From contig CAMCPF010000091.1 of NCBI GenBank assembly GCA_945876515.1, positions 1 to 9,126 on the forward strand: a stretch of DNA of 9,126 bases, given 5' to 3'. The notes beneath the pieces were generated by a model, which saw only the letters and a list, made by a program, of their open reading frames with translations, was not told the DNA's origin and did no database searches. The translations under genes and the position numbers were made by a program. This document shows positions 1 through 6,808 of this stretch, one piece after another. The stretch comes from Candidatus Kuenenia stuttgartensis. Lineage in GTDB: Bacteria; Planctomycetota; Planctomycetia; Pirellulales; UBA1268. Position 1 is the stretch's first letter. Each line of letters opens with the position of its first letter.

Positions 1-741
1 CCGCTGCGGCACGAACTGGCCGAGCTCGAGCACCTCGTGGGTGGTGCCGGTGCGGAGGAAGCGGATCTTCTGCCCCTTCTTGATCGTGCCGTCGATCAGC
101 CTCACGTAGGTGATGGCGCCGCGGTAGCTGTCATAGTGGCTGTCGAAGATCATCGCCCGCAGCACCGCCCCGGGGTCGCCCTGGGGCGGCGGGATCCGCT
201 CCACGATCGCCGCCAGGAGCCCCTCGATGCCGAGGCCGGTCTTGGCGCTGACCTTCAGCACCTCGTCGGGCTCGATCGCCAGGCTCTGCTCCATTTCCAG
301 GAGCACCTCATCCACCCGGGCGTGGACGAGGTCCACCTTGTTGATCACCGGCACGATCGCGAGGTTCTGGTTGATCGCCGCGTAGGCATTGGCCACCGTC
401 TGGGCCTCGACGCCCTGGAAGGCATCCACCAGCAACAACGCCCCCTCGCAGCAGGCCAGGCTGCGGGAAACCTCGTAGTGGAAATCGACGTGACCGGGGG
501 TGTCGATCAGGTTGAGTTCGTACCGCTCGCCGGCGTGGCGGCACTCCATCCGCACCGCCCGGGCCTTGATCGTGATCCCTCGCTGCCGCTCGAGCTCCAT
601 GTCGTCGAGCATCTGCTCCTTGAGCTGCCGCTTTTCCACCGTGCCGGTGGCCTCGAGCAGCCGGTCGGCGAGCGTGCTCTTGCCGTGGTCGATGTGGGCG
701 ATGATCGAGAAGTTGCGGATGTGTTTGCAGTCGATGGGCAT
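1..741 (-). CDS. lepA: Translation elongation factor 4 (LepA), N-terminal part, cut by window edge
   Basis: LepA/EF4 is a ribosome-bound translational GTPase linked to back-translocation and to initiation or ribosome assembly. The 247 visible residues hold the whole G domain and the start of domain II. The P-loop AHVDHGKS is at residues 15-22, the switch I stretch ERQRGITIKA at 51-60, G3 DTPGH at 80-84, G4 NKVD at 134-137 and G5 SAK at 165-167. The opening MPIDCKHIRNFSIIAHVDHG is typical of LepA and separates it from EF-G and TypA. The start is ATG at 741, with no clear Shine-Dalgarno; it lies 10 nt after the stop of the ROK kinase gene, so co-transcription is likely. The gene runs off the left edge and the C-terminal domains are not seen. 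Residue 88 is His (DFHYEVSR) where many LepA proteins have Ser, probably a lineage variant. Confidence 0.96.
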   Translation of the reverse strand, partial: MPIDCKHIRNFSIIAHIDHGKSTLADRLLEATGTVEKRQLKEQMLDDMELERQRGITIKARAVRMECRHAGERYELNLIDTPGHVDFHYEVSRSLACCEGALLLVDAFQGVEAQTVANAYAAINQNLAIVPVINKVDLVHARVDEVLLEMEQSLAIEPDEVLKVSAKTGLGIEGLLAAIVERIPPPQGDPGAVLRAMIFDSHYDSYRGAITYVRLIDGTIKKGQKIRFLRTGTTHEVLELGQFVPQR

Positions 742-751
742 GAACTGGAGT

Positions 752-1783
752 CTACCGCTTCCCGGCCGCGAGGCGGGCCAGGCCCGCGGCTCCGATCGAG
801 CCGGCGTCACCCCCGAGGCTGGCGTAGCCGATCACGGTCTTCTCCGCGAGCGTGGGAAACGTGCGGCGCCGCACCTCCGCCCGAACCCGCTCCAGGAAGG
901 CCCGGCCCACCGGAGCCTTCTCGCCCCCGAAGGTCATCGCCCCGCCGATCATCACCGCCTCGGGATCGATCGCATGGAGGAGCGACACCATCCCGATTCC
1001 CAGCCAGCGGGCCGTCTCCATCACGAGTTCGGTCGCCAGGCCGTCGCCCGCCTCCGCCTCCCGGCCCACGAGGATCGGCGTGAGCGGCTCGCCGGCGGCC
1101 ACGGCGGCGGCGAGCGCGCCGGTAGCCCCGGCCGCGATCGCCTCCTCGGCCCGCGCCACGAGCGACTTCGCGCTGCAGTAGGCCTCCAGGTGGCCTGAGT
1201 GGCCGCAGGGGCACATCCGAGCCGTCTCGGCCGGATCCACGATCATGTGGCCGCATTCGGACCCGTGGCTGTGGGCCCCCTCCACGTTCAGGTCGCCGAT
1301 GATGATCCCGCCCCCGACGCCCGTGCCGAGCGTCAGGAGCACGAGCGAGTCGTACTCGCGGCCGGCGCCCACCCAGAACTCACCGAAGGCGGCGGCATTG
1401 GCGTCGTTGGCGAACGTCACCGGCAGGCCGCAGTGGGCAGCCACGCGATCCCGGAGCGGGAAGTTGTCCCAGCCCACGAGGTTGCCGGCCCGCACGATCG
1501 TGCCAGCCTGAAGATCGAGCGGTCCCGGCGAGCCGACGCCGACGGCCGCAAGCTCGGCGGTGGCCAGTCCGGCCCGGCGGGCCAGCACGTGCACCGCCTC
1601 GCCCATCCGCGCCGCCGCGTCCTCGGGCCCGCGGTCGGCGTGGGTCTTCTCGGTGTGGAAGGCGACGACCCGACCGAGGTCGTCCACGAGAGCCGCCTTG
1701 ATGTTCGTGCCCCCGAGATCGACACCCGCATAGAACGGCTGCCGAGCCTCAGCCAAGGGCACGAGCGTCCTCGTGCCGCTCAC
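752..1783 (-). CDS. ROK-family sugar kinase (glucokinase-like)
   Basis: Probable cytoplasmic ATP-dependent hexose kinase of 343 aa. The actin-like ATP-binding motif DLGGTNIKA is at residues 22-30. GVGSPGPLD lies near 82-90. The catalytic Asp is D127 in FANDANAAAFGE. The second phosphate motif LTLGTGVGGG is at 150-159. The ROK zinc site is H179 with CPCGHSGHLE from C191, where the usual third Cys (CxCGxxGC) is replaced by H198. The C-terminal IDPEAVMIGGA segment is also standard. The chosen start is GTG at 1783, which overlaps the stop of the upstream dihaem peroxidase gene as GTGA. A GTG at 1762 would remove only seven residues. The overlap implies translational coupling. The substrate cannot be read from sequence: glucose is most likely, but N-acetylmannosamine, fructose or allose are possible in this family. 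This is a kinase and not a ROK repressor, because there is no N-terminal helix-turn-helix. Confidence 0.9.
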   Translation of the reverse strand: MSGTRTLVPLAEARQPFYAGVDLGGTNIKAALVDDLGRVVAFHTEKTHADRGPEDAAARMGEAVHVLARRAGLATAELAAVGVGSPGPLDLQAGTIVRAGNLVGWDNFPLRDRVAAHCGLPVTFANDANAAAFGEFWVGAGREYDSLVLLTLGTGVGGGIIIGDLNVEGAHSHGSECGHMIVDPAETARMCPCGHSGHLEAYCSAKSLVARAEEAIAAGATGALAAAVAAGEPLTPILVGREAEAGDGLATELVMETARWLGIGMVSLLHAIDPEAVMIGGAMTFGGEKAPVGRAFLERVRAEVRRRTFPTLAEKTVIGYASLGGDAGSIGAAGLARLAAGKR

Positions 1784-3393
1784 AGGTCGGCCGCGATCGG
1801 CAGCCGGCCGGACTCCACGGGCGGCGTGTCGCTCGTGCAGGCCTTCATGAACTCGACCAGATCGGCCTGCTCCTGATCGGTCAGGTTCAGCGGCTTGATC
1901 TTGTCGCTCAGGTGGGGATTGGGGTGGCCGCCCTTGTCGTACCACTCCACCACCTCCTCGAGCGTGGCCTGGGAGCCGTCGTGCATGTACGGCCCGGACT
2001 GGGCCACGTTGCGGATCGTCGGCGTCTTGAAGGCGCCCGTGTCCTTCTCGTCCTTGGTGACCACGAATCGGCCGAGGTCGGGCTCGGCCTTGTCCATGCC
2101 CACGCCGAGATTGTGATACTTCTCGTCAGCCAGGTTGGCCCCCACGTGGCAGGCTGTGCAGTTGGCCTTCCCGAAAAAGAGATCGCGACCACGCTTGGCC
2201 GAGTCGCTCATCGGGTGGGCTTCGACGGCGGCCTTGGCCGCGGCGAACTTGGCCGCGAGCTCCTCGTCGTCGGCGATGTCCTCCTCGTCCATCTTCGTAA
2301 ATGGCAGGAACTGCTCGTAGTAGTCGAAGGGGGCGGGCTCGGTCACGAGCGCCCGCTCGAAGGCGGCGATGGCCTGCCCCACGCGGTCGATGGTGAGGTC
2401 GCCAAAGACGGCGTCAAACTGCTTCCGGTAGACCGGAATCTCGCCCAGCCGCTTGACCACACCCTCGTGGGTAAAGCCCATCTCGGTCGGGTTGGCGATC
2501 GGCCCGACCGCCTGGGCCTCGAGCGAATCGACGCGACCGTCCCAGAACTGCGGGCCCGAGAGGATCCGGTTGAACGAGACCGGTGAGTTGCGGCCCCCCT
2601 TCTGATCGCGGATGCCCACGCCCGTCTGCGTGTTGGCTGAGTAGCCCATCGACGGGTCGTGGCAGCTGGCGCACGAGATCGTGGAGTCGGCCGAGAGCCG
2701 CTTATCGAAGTAGAGCTGGCGGCCGAGTTCGATCTTCGCCCGGGTGAGCGGGTTCTCGGACAGGCCCTGGATCTGCCCGGCGCCCTGCGAGAGCCCCAGC
2801 GGCAACCCGGGTTCCAGCACGGTGTGGTTCTTCGGATCGGCGAGCCAGGCGTCGATCTGCTCGAGGGTGATCGCCCCGGTGCCGGGCACGCCCGCCGTCA
2901 GCGACGGGTCGCCGAGGAGCACCTTCTCCGTCGTCACGTCCGCCTTCGCGGCCTCAGCGGGCTTCTCATCGGCAGCGGGCTTCTCGTCGGCAGCGGGCTT
3001 CTCGTCGGCAGCGGGCTTCTCATCGGCCGCAGGCTTGGGCTCCGACTGCGCCTCGGGCTCCGCCGCCGGCTTGCCTTCGGCGGCAGGCTCGGGGGCGGGC
3101 TCTTCCTTCATGGGCGGCTCGGCCTGCGGCTCCGCAGCTGGGGTGCTCGACTTGGCGGCCTCGTCGATTGCCTTGTCGGCGGCCGCCTTCTCCTCGTCCA
3201 TCGCCTTGCGTGCGGCCTCGCCGGCGGCCGTGGGCTCCTTGGCCGGCTCGACCGGAGCCATCTCGATCTCCTCGATCTCGACGACCTCCTCCTTCACCTT
3301 CTGGGCGCCCTGAGGGGCACAGCCGGCGACGAACACGGTCGCGAGGGCCAGGCAGGCGGCACTCTTCCGGATGATGCTGACGCGGTACGACAC
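1780..3393 (-). CDS. Lipid-anchored dihaem cytochrome c peroxidase / MauG-family protein
   Basis: A 537-aa secreted dihaem protein. The signal peptide has a basic start (YRVSIIRKS), a hydrophobic core and lipobox VAGC, with the lipidated Cys near residue 25. Residues about 30-150 form an Ala/Pro/Glu/Lys-rich tether that includes four ADEKPA repeats. Two c-type haem motifs follow: CASCH at 241-245 and CTACH at 412-416. W284 (FWDGR) and M305 (NPTEMG) sit 43 and 64 residues after the first haem Cys, the spacing I recall for the bridging Trp and the Met in Pseudomonas CCP. The position of its distal His is I261 here. PYMHDGS at 468-474 and VVEWYDKGG, with Y485, resemble MauG-like members, where a Tyr is the axial ligand of the second haem. 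The family reduces H2O2 or oxidises protein partners in the periplasm. The GTG start is supported by AGGAG 8 nt upstream. The 3' end overlaps the ROK kinase gene by 4 nt. Confidence 0.92.
   Translation of the reverse strand: MSYRVSIIRKSAACLALATVFVAGCAPQGAQKVKEEVVEIEEIEMAPVEPAKEPTAAGEAARKAMDEEKAAADKAIDEAAKSSTPAAEPQAEPPMKEEPAPEPAAEGKPAAEPEAQSEPKPAADEKPAADEKPAADEKPAADEKPAEAAKADVTTEKVLLGDPSLTAGVPGTGAITLEQIDAWLADPKNHTVLEPGLPLGLSQGAGQIQGLSENPLTRAKIELGRQLYFDKRLSADSTISCASCHDPSMGYSANTQTGVGIRDQKGGRNSPVSFNRILSGPQFWDGRVDSLEAQAVGPIANPTEMGFTHEGVVKRLGEIPVYRKQFDAVFGDLTIDRVGQAIAAFERALVTEPAPFDYYEQFLPFTKMDEEDIADDEELAAKFAAAKAAVEAHPMSDSAKRGRDLFFGKANCTACHVGANLADEKYHNLGVGMDKAEPDLGRFVVTKDEKDTGAFKTPTIRNVAQSGPYMHDGSQATLEEVVEWYDKGGHPNPHLSDKIKPLNLTDQEQADLVEFMKACTSDTPPVESGRLPIAADL
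2956..3027 (-). repeat. Four tandem 18-bp units encoding the ADEKPA repeat
   Basis: Four consecutive in-frame 18-bp units on the plus strand read agcgggcttctcRtcggc, where R is A or G. The two middle units are identical to each other and the outer two differ from them by one base. A diverged fifth unit follows at 3028. Read on the minus strand they encode charged Ala/Asp/Glu/Lys/Pro hexapeptides inside the tether of the dihaem lipoprotein. The low divergence suggests recent slippage, so unit number may vary between strains. Confidence 0.9.
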
Positions 3394-3401
3394 GACACAG
3401 A

Positions 3402-3406
3402 CTCCT
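3402..3406 (-). promoter_or_regulatory. Shine-Dalgarno site of the dihaem peroxidase gene
   Basis: AGGAG on the minus strand lies 8 nt upstream of the GTG at 3393. It is the clearest ribosome binding site in the window and decides the GTG start for a gene that has no ATG near its signal peptide. Confidence 0.75.
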
Positions 3407-3459
3407 GACAGGTGAACGACTGAATCGGGAAGCGGGCGACTGCGTCCCGCCGACGGCCC

Positions 3460-3488
3460 ATGATAGACCGCGATCCGGCCCGGGAAAA
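3460..3488 (-). promoter_or_regulatory. Possible sigma70-type promoter for the dihaem peroxidase gene
   Basis: In the 101-bp gap between the SixA-like and peroxidase genes, the minus strand carries TATCAT (3465-3460), 5 of 6 matches to the -10 consensus. A weak TTTTCC (-35, 3 of 6) lies 17 bp further upstream at 3488-3483. This would give a leader of about 60 nt ending in the AGGAG site. A single strong -10 in GC-rich DNA is suggestive only. If real, it would drive the peroxidase, the ROK kinase and perhaps lepA. Confidence 0.4.
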
Positions 3489-3494
3489 CCGCCC

Positions 3495-3995
3495 CTAGCG
3501 ACGGCGGCCCAGCACCTCGGGCGTGACGAGCCAGTCGAGTTCACCCGGCTGGCCAGGCCCGTCATCGAGCGCGATCGCGGCGATCGCCCCCTTCCCCATC
3601 CGCACCGCCGCCGAGCCGTCGCCGATCGAGACCGCCACCAGCCGGCCCACGCAGGGGGCGTGGCCGACCCAGGCGACGCGGCCCGCGTCCTGCTGCACCG
3701 TCCACTCCACCAGCGCTTGCCAGTCGGATCCGGGAGCCAGCGCCGCCACCACCTCCAGCTTGGCCGCTCCCCCGAGACCGGCGGCCAGGATTTCCGCCGT
3801 CTCACGGCACCGGACGAGTGGACTCGTGGCGATGAGATCGATCTCCAGGCCGCGGCCGACGAGCCGCTCCACCATCCGGGCAAACCGCTTGCGGCCCTTG
3901 GGCGTGAGGCGGCGATCGTGATCCAGCACGCCGCTCGCCGCGTCTTCGGCGACGGCGTGACGGACGATGTAGAGCCGGGTGGTGAGCGTGGGCAT
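3495..3995 (-). CDS. sixA: SixA-type phosphohistidine phosphatase (histidine phosphatase superfamily)
   Basis: A 166-aa cytoplasmic protein of the branch-1 histidine phosphatase superfamily. The short RHA signature of SixA is at residues 12-14 (YIVRHAVAED), with catalytic H13 and R12, in place of the RHG of phosphoglycerate mutases. LTPKGRKRFARM follows at 30-41. R62 in TSPLVRCRETAEIL and H112 in GHAP supply the other phosphate-pocket residues. The length is close to that of E. coli SixA (161 aa). SixA removes phosphate from phosphohistidine in phosphotransfer proteins, including the nitrogen PTS; the partner here is not visible. The start is ATG at 3995, with only a weak purine-rich stretch upstream. 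It lies 42 nt after the RNase HII-like gene, so it is probably in the same transcript. A related phosphatase acting on a small molecule cannot be excluded. Confidence 0.87.
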   Translation of the reverse strand: MPTLTTRLYIVRHAVAEDAASGVLDHDRRLTPKGRKRFARMVERLVGRGLEIDLIATSPLVRCRETAEILAAGLGGAAKLEVVAALAPGSDWQALVEWTVQQDAGRVAWVGHAPCVGRLVAVSIGDGSAAVRMGKGAIAAIALDDGPGQPGELDWLVTPEVLGRRR

Positions 3996-4037
3996 AGTAC
4001 GATTCTCATGGCCACTCGTCGCCGCCGCAAGCCGGCG

Positions 4038-4979
4038 TCAGGCCCGCCGCCAGATCGCGTCCCAGGGAACGCCGGCCCGCTCGACCACGGCCGCCGCCTC
4101 CTGCCGCCAGCGGGAAGCGTCGACGGGATACCCGGCCGTGGCGGCCAGGCCCGGCTGGCGCTCGGCCCAGCAGGCGTTGAAGCCCAGCATGGCCAGCTCG
4201 CGGACATACTTGGCCGTCATGCTGGCCACCGCGACCGGCAGCCGCGCTTCGCCGCCGACGGTGAACTCGATGGTTCGACCCGGACCCAGGCGGTATGCGC
4301 TCCGCAGTGGAGTCTCCTCGATCGGTTGGACCAGCGGCGCGGCGAACGCCCGCGAGACCTGCGGCGCGTATCGCCGTCGTCCCCCGTGCCGATCGCACCA
4401 GATGACGACCGGCTCGGCGGTGGCCACCGCGGCCTCGAGGCCCGCGGCGAGGTCGAGCGTGGCGGCCGAGAGGATGTCGCTCTTGTTGAGTCCGCGATCG
4501 AGCAGGCCGTTGAACTCGGCCGGCGTCACCACCCGGCTGCGGACCGCGACCACCGTGACGCCCCGCGACGCGAGCGCCTCACCGACGGCCCTGGCCACCT
4601 CAGCCATCCCGCCGGCCGACCGGTGCCGCGGCAGGGCGAGCGCCTCAAGCGCCGCCCGCTCCGGGATCGCGTCGCCGCCGTCGCTGCCGACCGCAGTCGC
4701 GAGCTCCCGCCAGGTCTCGGGCGAGCCGGCGCCGGCGACCGCGAGGGCCGCGAGCACGCCCCGCTCCAGCAGGTCGAAGCCGGTGCCGGCGCGATAGATC
4801 TGTTTGGAGTCACCCCACAGCCGACCGCCGACCGCCGCCTCGGCCGCGGCAAGCGCGGCCGAGAGCACGCCCTCGGCTTTAGCCGGTTCCGTGGCCACCC
4901 GCCAGGCCGTCGCCCCGATCACCAGCGGCCCGAGGTTCGGCCCGTAGCCCGCCTCGTCGGTGCCGATCACGAGCGTCAC
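4038..4979 (-). CDS. Divergent ribonuclease HII-like protein
   Basis: A 313-aa cytoplasmic protein with the ordered motifs of RNase HII in an enlarged frame. GTDEAGYGPNLGPLVIGA at residues 6-23 matches the D-E-A-G-R-G-P family opening (D8, E9). WGDSKQIY has the DSK at 57-59. D196 (VVIWCDRHGG) matches the Asp of the DG motif. GGEARLPVAVASMTAKYVRE at 242-261 aligns with the family's KGD...AASIxAKVxRD block, and AGYPVDASRW matches the late GY...H segment. RNase HII cuts at ribonucleotides in DNA. Here the fourth metal-binding Asp is replaced by Glu (E244), and the RD by RE (E261). The protein is about 100 residues longer than usual, with extra sequence between the DSK and D196. The chosen start is GTG at 4979, which overlaps the methyltransferase stop as GTGA. 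An ATG at 5006 would add an Arg-rich tail and a 31-nt overlap. Activity on RNA-DNA hybrids is inferred. Confidence 0.75.
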   Translation of the reverse strand: MTLVIGTDEAGYGPNLGPLVIGATAWRVATEPAKAEGVLSAALAAAEAAVGGRLWGDSKQIYRAGTGFDLLERGVLAALAVAGAGSPETWRELATAVGSDGGDAIPERAALEALALPRHRSAGGMAEVARAVGEALASRGVTVVAVRSRVVTPAEFNGLLDRGLNKSDILSAATLDLAAGLEAAVATAEPVVIWCDRHGGRRRYAPQVSRAFAAPLVQPIEETPLRSAYRLGPGRTIEFTVGGEARLPVAVASMTAKYVRELAMLGFNACWAERQPGLAATAGYPVDASRWRQEAAAVVERAGVPWDAIWRRA

Positions 4980-5491
4980 GGGCCGCCTCCGCCGCCGGCG
5001 GGCCACTGGCGGCAGTATTCATAGACGGCGACGGCCGTCGCCGTGGCGGCATTGAGGCTGTGGGGCAGGCCGGCCATCGGGATCTCGGCCACCCGGTCGA
5101 GCCGGGCGAGCTCCTCCGCGGTCAGGCCCGTCCGCTCGTTGCCCACCACCAGCACCGTCCGCGCGGCGAAGCGAAACGTGAACAAGGGCTCCGAGCAGGT
5201 CGCCTGTTCGAGCCCCACGATCTCCCAGCCTTCCGCGCGCAGCCGGTCGAGCACCGGCGGCAGGCTGCGGTGGATCTCGAGGGAGACCTGGTCGGCTCCA
5301 TCGCGGGCGATCCGGCCGTGCAGCCCGGCGGCCCCGCAGGCGATCACGCGGCGGATGCCGAAGCAGCCGCAGGTTCGTACGATATGCGAGAGATTGACGT
5401 GGCTCCGCATCGGCGGGCAGGCCACGACCAGCTCGCGGGCGACCGCGGGCACCTCCGGGGGCTTGTGGCGAATGTGTTCGAACTTGGACAC
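4976..5491 (-). CDS. TrmH-family (SPOUT) RNA 2'-O-methyltransferase
   Basis: A 171-aa S-adenosylmethionine-dependent RNA ribose methyltransferase of the trefoil-knot class. Motif 1 is HVNLSHIVRTCGCFGI from residue 31, with N33 and the catalytic-type R39. Motif 2 is TVLVVGNERTGLTAEEL (112-128, E119). Motif 3 is IPMAGLPHSLNAATATAVAV (137-156, N147). The compact size resembles TrmL and TrmH cores without an N-terminal RNA-binding extension. The exact tRNA or rRNA position cannot be told from sequence. The start is GTG at 5491, without a Shine-Dalgarno. The stop overlaps the RNase HII-like start as GTGA. Codons 4 to about 56 are duplicated at 6851-7008; this copy is the complete one. The upstream DNA and first three codons differ from the other copy, so this gene may have received a new 5' end when the intervening cassette arrived. 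Confidence 0.9.
   Translation of the reverse strand: MSKFEHIRHKPPEVPAVARELVVACPPMRSHVNLSHIVRTCGCFGIRRVIACGAAGLHGRIARDGADQVSLEIHRSLPPVLDRLRAEGWEIVGLEQATCSEPLFTFRFAARTVLVVGNERTGLTAEELARLDRVAEIPMAGLPHSLNAATATAVAVYEYCRQWPAGGGGGP
5325..5482. repeat. Direct repeat, copy A (inside the intact methyltransferase gene)
   Basis: Aligned base by base with 6851-7008 (offset 1526), this 158-bp stretch differs at four positions: 5334, 5346, 5460 and 5477. Similarity stops sharply at both ends. The outer boundary falls after codon 3 of the intact gene and the inner one near codon 56. Both copies have the same orientation. In gene sense, three of the four differences change an amino acid in the other copy (P11 to L, V49 to A, G53 to E). 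Confidence 0.97.
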
Positions 5492-5547
5492 ACACGACTC
5501 GCGGCAGAAGAGCGCTCAGGACTGGGCCGATCGGACGTCCGCCCGAA

Positions 5548-5589
5548 CGGAGGGCACCGCTGCGGTGAACACGATCTCCGAGCCCTCCG
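5548..5589. terminator. Inverted repeat between the small gene and the methyltransferase gene
   Basis: CGGAGGGC (5548-5555) pairs perfectly with GCCCTCCG (5582-5589). The 26-nt loop itself holds a short ACCGC/GCGGT inverted repeat. It starts 9 nt after the stop of the small gene. There is no T-run on either side, so it is not a standard intrinsic terminator. It could partly end the cassette transcript, act as an RNA-processing or stability hairpin, or be chance in GC-rich DNA. Confidence 0.3.
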
Positions 5590-5597
5590 CCTGACCG

Positions 5598-5861
5598 TCA
5601 GGGGCGGTCCACGCCACCGTCGAGTTCCGCCGGCCAGAGGGAGAGGTCGTCGGGCGTGTTGCAGTGGGCGTGATACCAGGCGAGCTCCCGCATCCGCTCC
5701 TCATAGGGAAGCCTCGCCCAGCGGGCTCGCTCCTCGCCCAGGTCTCGGGCGAGGATCTCGTAATACCGATCCGGGTAGACGCGGTCGCGCGGCCGGCCGG
5801 CCGTGCCGCCGCCGGCCGGTGCATCCACTGGCTGTCGCCCGAAGGATTCAGAGGGATTCAT
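5598..5861 (-). CDS. Small unknown protein, partner of the nucleotidyltransferase-like gene
   Basis: An 87-aa cytoplasmic protein that I do not recognise. It has no signal peptide or membrane segment. Residues 1-25 are Gly/Ala/Pro-rich and probably disordered. A charged, probably helical part follows (YPDRYYEILARDLGEERARW, then YEERMRELAWYHAHCN), then DDLSLWPAELDGG. Its ATG overlaps the TGA of the nucleotidyltransferase-like gene as ATGA (5861-5858), so the two are almost certainly translated together and may form a complex. With its partner it is the only gene between the two direct repeats. A role as antitoxin or accessory subunit is a guess from size and linkage. The 106 bp after it, up to the intact methyltransferase start, hold an inverted repeat and no other gene. 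Confidence 0.7.
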   Translation of the reverse strand: MNPSESFGRQPVDAPAGGGTAGRPRDRVYPDRYYEILARDLGEERARWARLPYEERMRELAWYHAHCNTPDDLSLWPAELDGGVDRP

Positions 5862-6808
5862 GGCAGGATTGTATCCAGCGGCATGGACACGAGCGCGAGT
5901 TCGGCGGGGGCCGCCGCCACGAGCGCGGCGGCCCGCTCGCGACCCCGGTCGTAAATCGCCTGCCGCGTCGCCTCGTTCGCCAGCGGGGCGGGCGGCAGGC
6001 CATGAACGCGGGCCGCATCACAGACGCGACGGTGCTGTCGAAGGAACGGCTCCGCGGTCGGCCATTCCCCGATCCGGTCGCGTTGCCAGGCGCGGTAAAA
6101 ATCCTTCCAGGCTTGCTGGTAAACAAGGTAGCGCTCGCGATTGATGCACTGCCACAGCATCTGCTCGACCAGGAGCAGTCGCTCGATTGCTGCCTCGTCA
6201 CGCTGTGGCAACACCGCCAGCAGCGGCCGCTCGCGGGCGAAGGAATCGCGCAGGTCGGCGGGTGTTCGCTCCCAGGCTTCCTCGAGGATGCCCGGCTCGC
6301 GGAGGTGCAGGACCGCCCCGGGCTCACCTTCGAAGAAGGCCTGGATCGCGAGCCCGTTGACCAGCGGCCAGTCCTTGGGGCGGTCGGTCTTCTTCATCCG
6401 GGCGACGACGTCACGGGTGGCGATACCGCCTTCCGTGTTCAGCCTCCAGGCGGCTCCCAGCCGCGGTGCACGGCCGAAGAAATCGAGGTGACGATCGACC
6501 GCCTCGGGGCTCTGGCGGGCCACGAGATGGCTCGTCCAGCCCCCTTCCAGATACTCCCGGGCCAGCGGTGCCCCGAACAGGCCGCGGTAGGAGACCCGCC
6601 AGTTGGCCCCACTGACGCCCCGCTCCAACTCACCGAACAGGTCCGCGAGTCGGTCGATCCCCTCCGGCTCGAGGATCCAGTCGGTGTCCTTGGTGTTCTG
6701 CTGCAGTCCATATTCGACGCAGGCCATGCCCGACGTGAGCACGGCCCTGATCGCCCGCGTCCGCAGGAGCTGCTGGAAGCCGCGGTAAAAACCGATCGGG
6801 TCGTTCAT
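5858..6808 (-). CDS. Nucleotidyltransferase-like protein of unknown function
   Basis: A 316-aa cytoplasmic protein. Residues 24-46, around TSGMACVEYGLQ and then TKDTDWIL, match the start of the minimal nucleotidyltransferase fold: an h-[GS]-G turn at S26-G27 followed by a DxD pair, D41 and D43. Families with this layout include the AbiEii-type toxins and MNT-type proteins. The rest is rich in Trp, Arg and Glu, with LLVEQMLWQCINRERYLVYQ near residues 220-240; I recognise no further domain and cannot place the third catalytic carboxylate. Its ATG at 6808 overlaps the stop of the methyltransferase fragment (ATGA), and its stop overlaps the start of the small gene (ATGA). It lies between the direct repeats. 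It may transfer nucleotides to RNA, protein or a small molecule, or be an inactive member; the toxin or defence reading rests on family resemblance and context only. Confidence 0.8.
   Translation of the reverse strand: MNDPIGFYRGFQQLLRTRAIRAVLTSGMACVEYGLQQNTKDTDWILEPEGIDRLADLFGELERGVSGANWRVSYRGLFGAPLAREYLEGGWTSHLVARQSPEAVDRHLDFFGRAPRLGAAWRLNTEGGIATRDVVARMKKTDRPKDWPLVNGLAIQAFFEGEPGAVLHLREPGILEEAWERTPADLRDSFARERPLLAVLPQRDEAAIERLLLVEQMLWQCINRERYLVYQQAWKDFYRAWQRDRIGEWPTAEPFLRQHRRVCDAARVHGLPPAPLANEATRQAIYDRGRERAAALVAAAPAELALVSMPLDTILP

Noticed and set aside
37..1083. 348-codon plus-strand frame opposite lepA and the ROK kinase
   Set aside because: It is antisense to unmistakable LepA and ROK motifs and ends in a Pro/Arg/Ser-rich run typical of a shadow frame.
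2956..3027. CRISPR-like array
   Set aside because: The 18-bp units are contiguous with no spacers and are in frame within a coding region.
4023..4037. Inverted repeat CGCCG/CGGCG just after the RNase HII-like stop
   Set aside because: The stem is only 5 bp with no T-run, which is expected by chance at this GC content.
3660..5024. 454-codon plus-strand frame opposite the SixA, RNase HII-like and methyltransferase genes
   Set aside because: It is a low-complexity Arg/Pro/Gly product opposite genes with clear family motifs.
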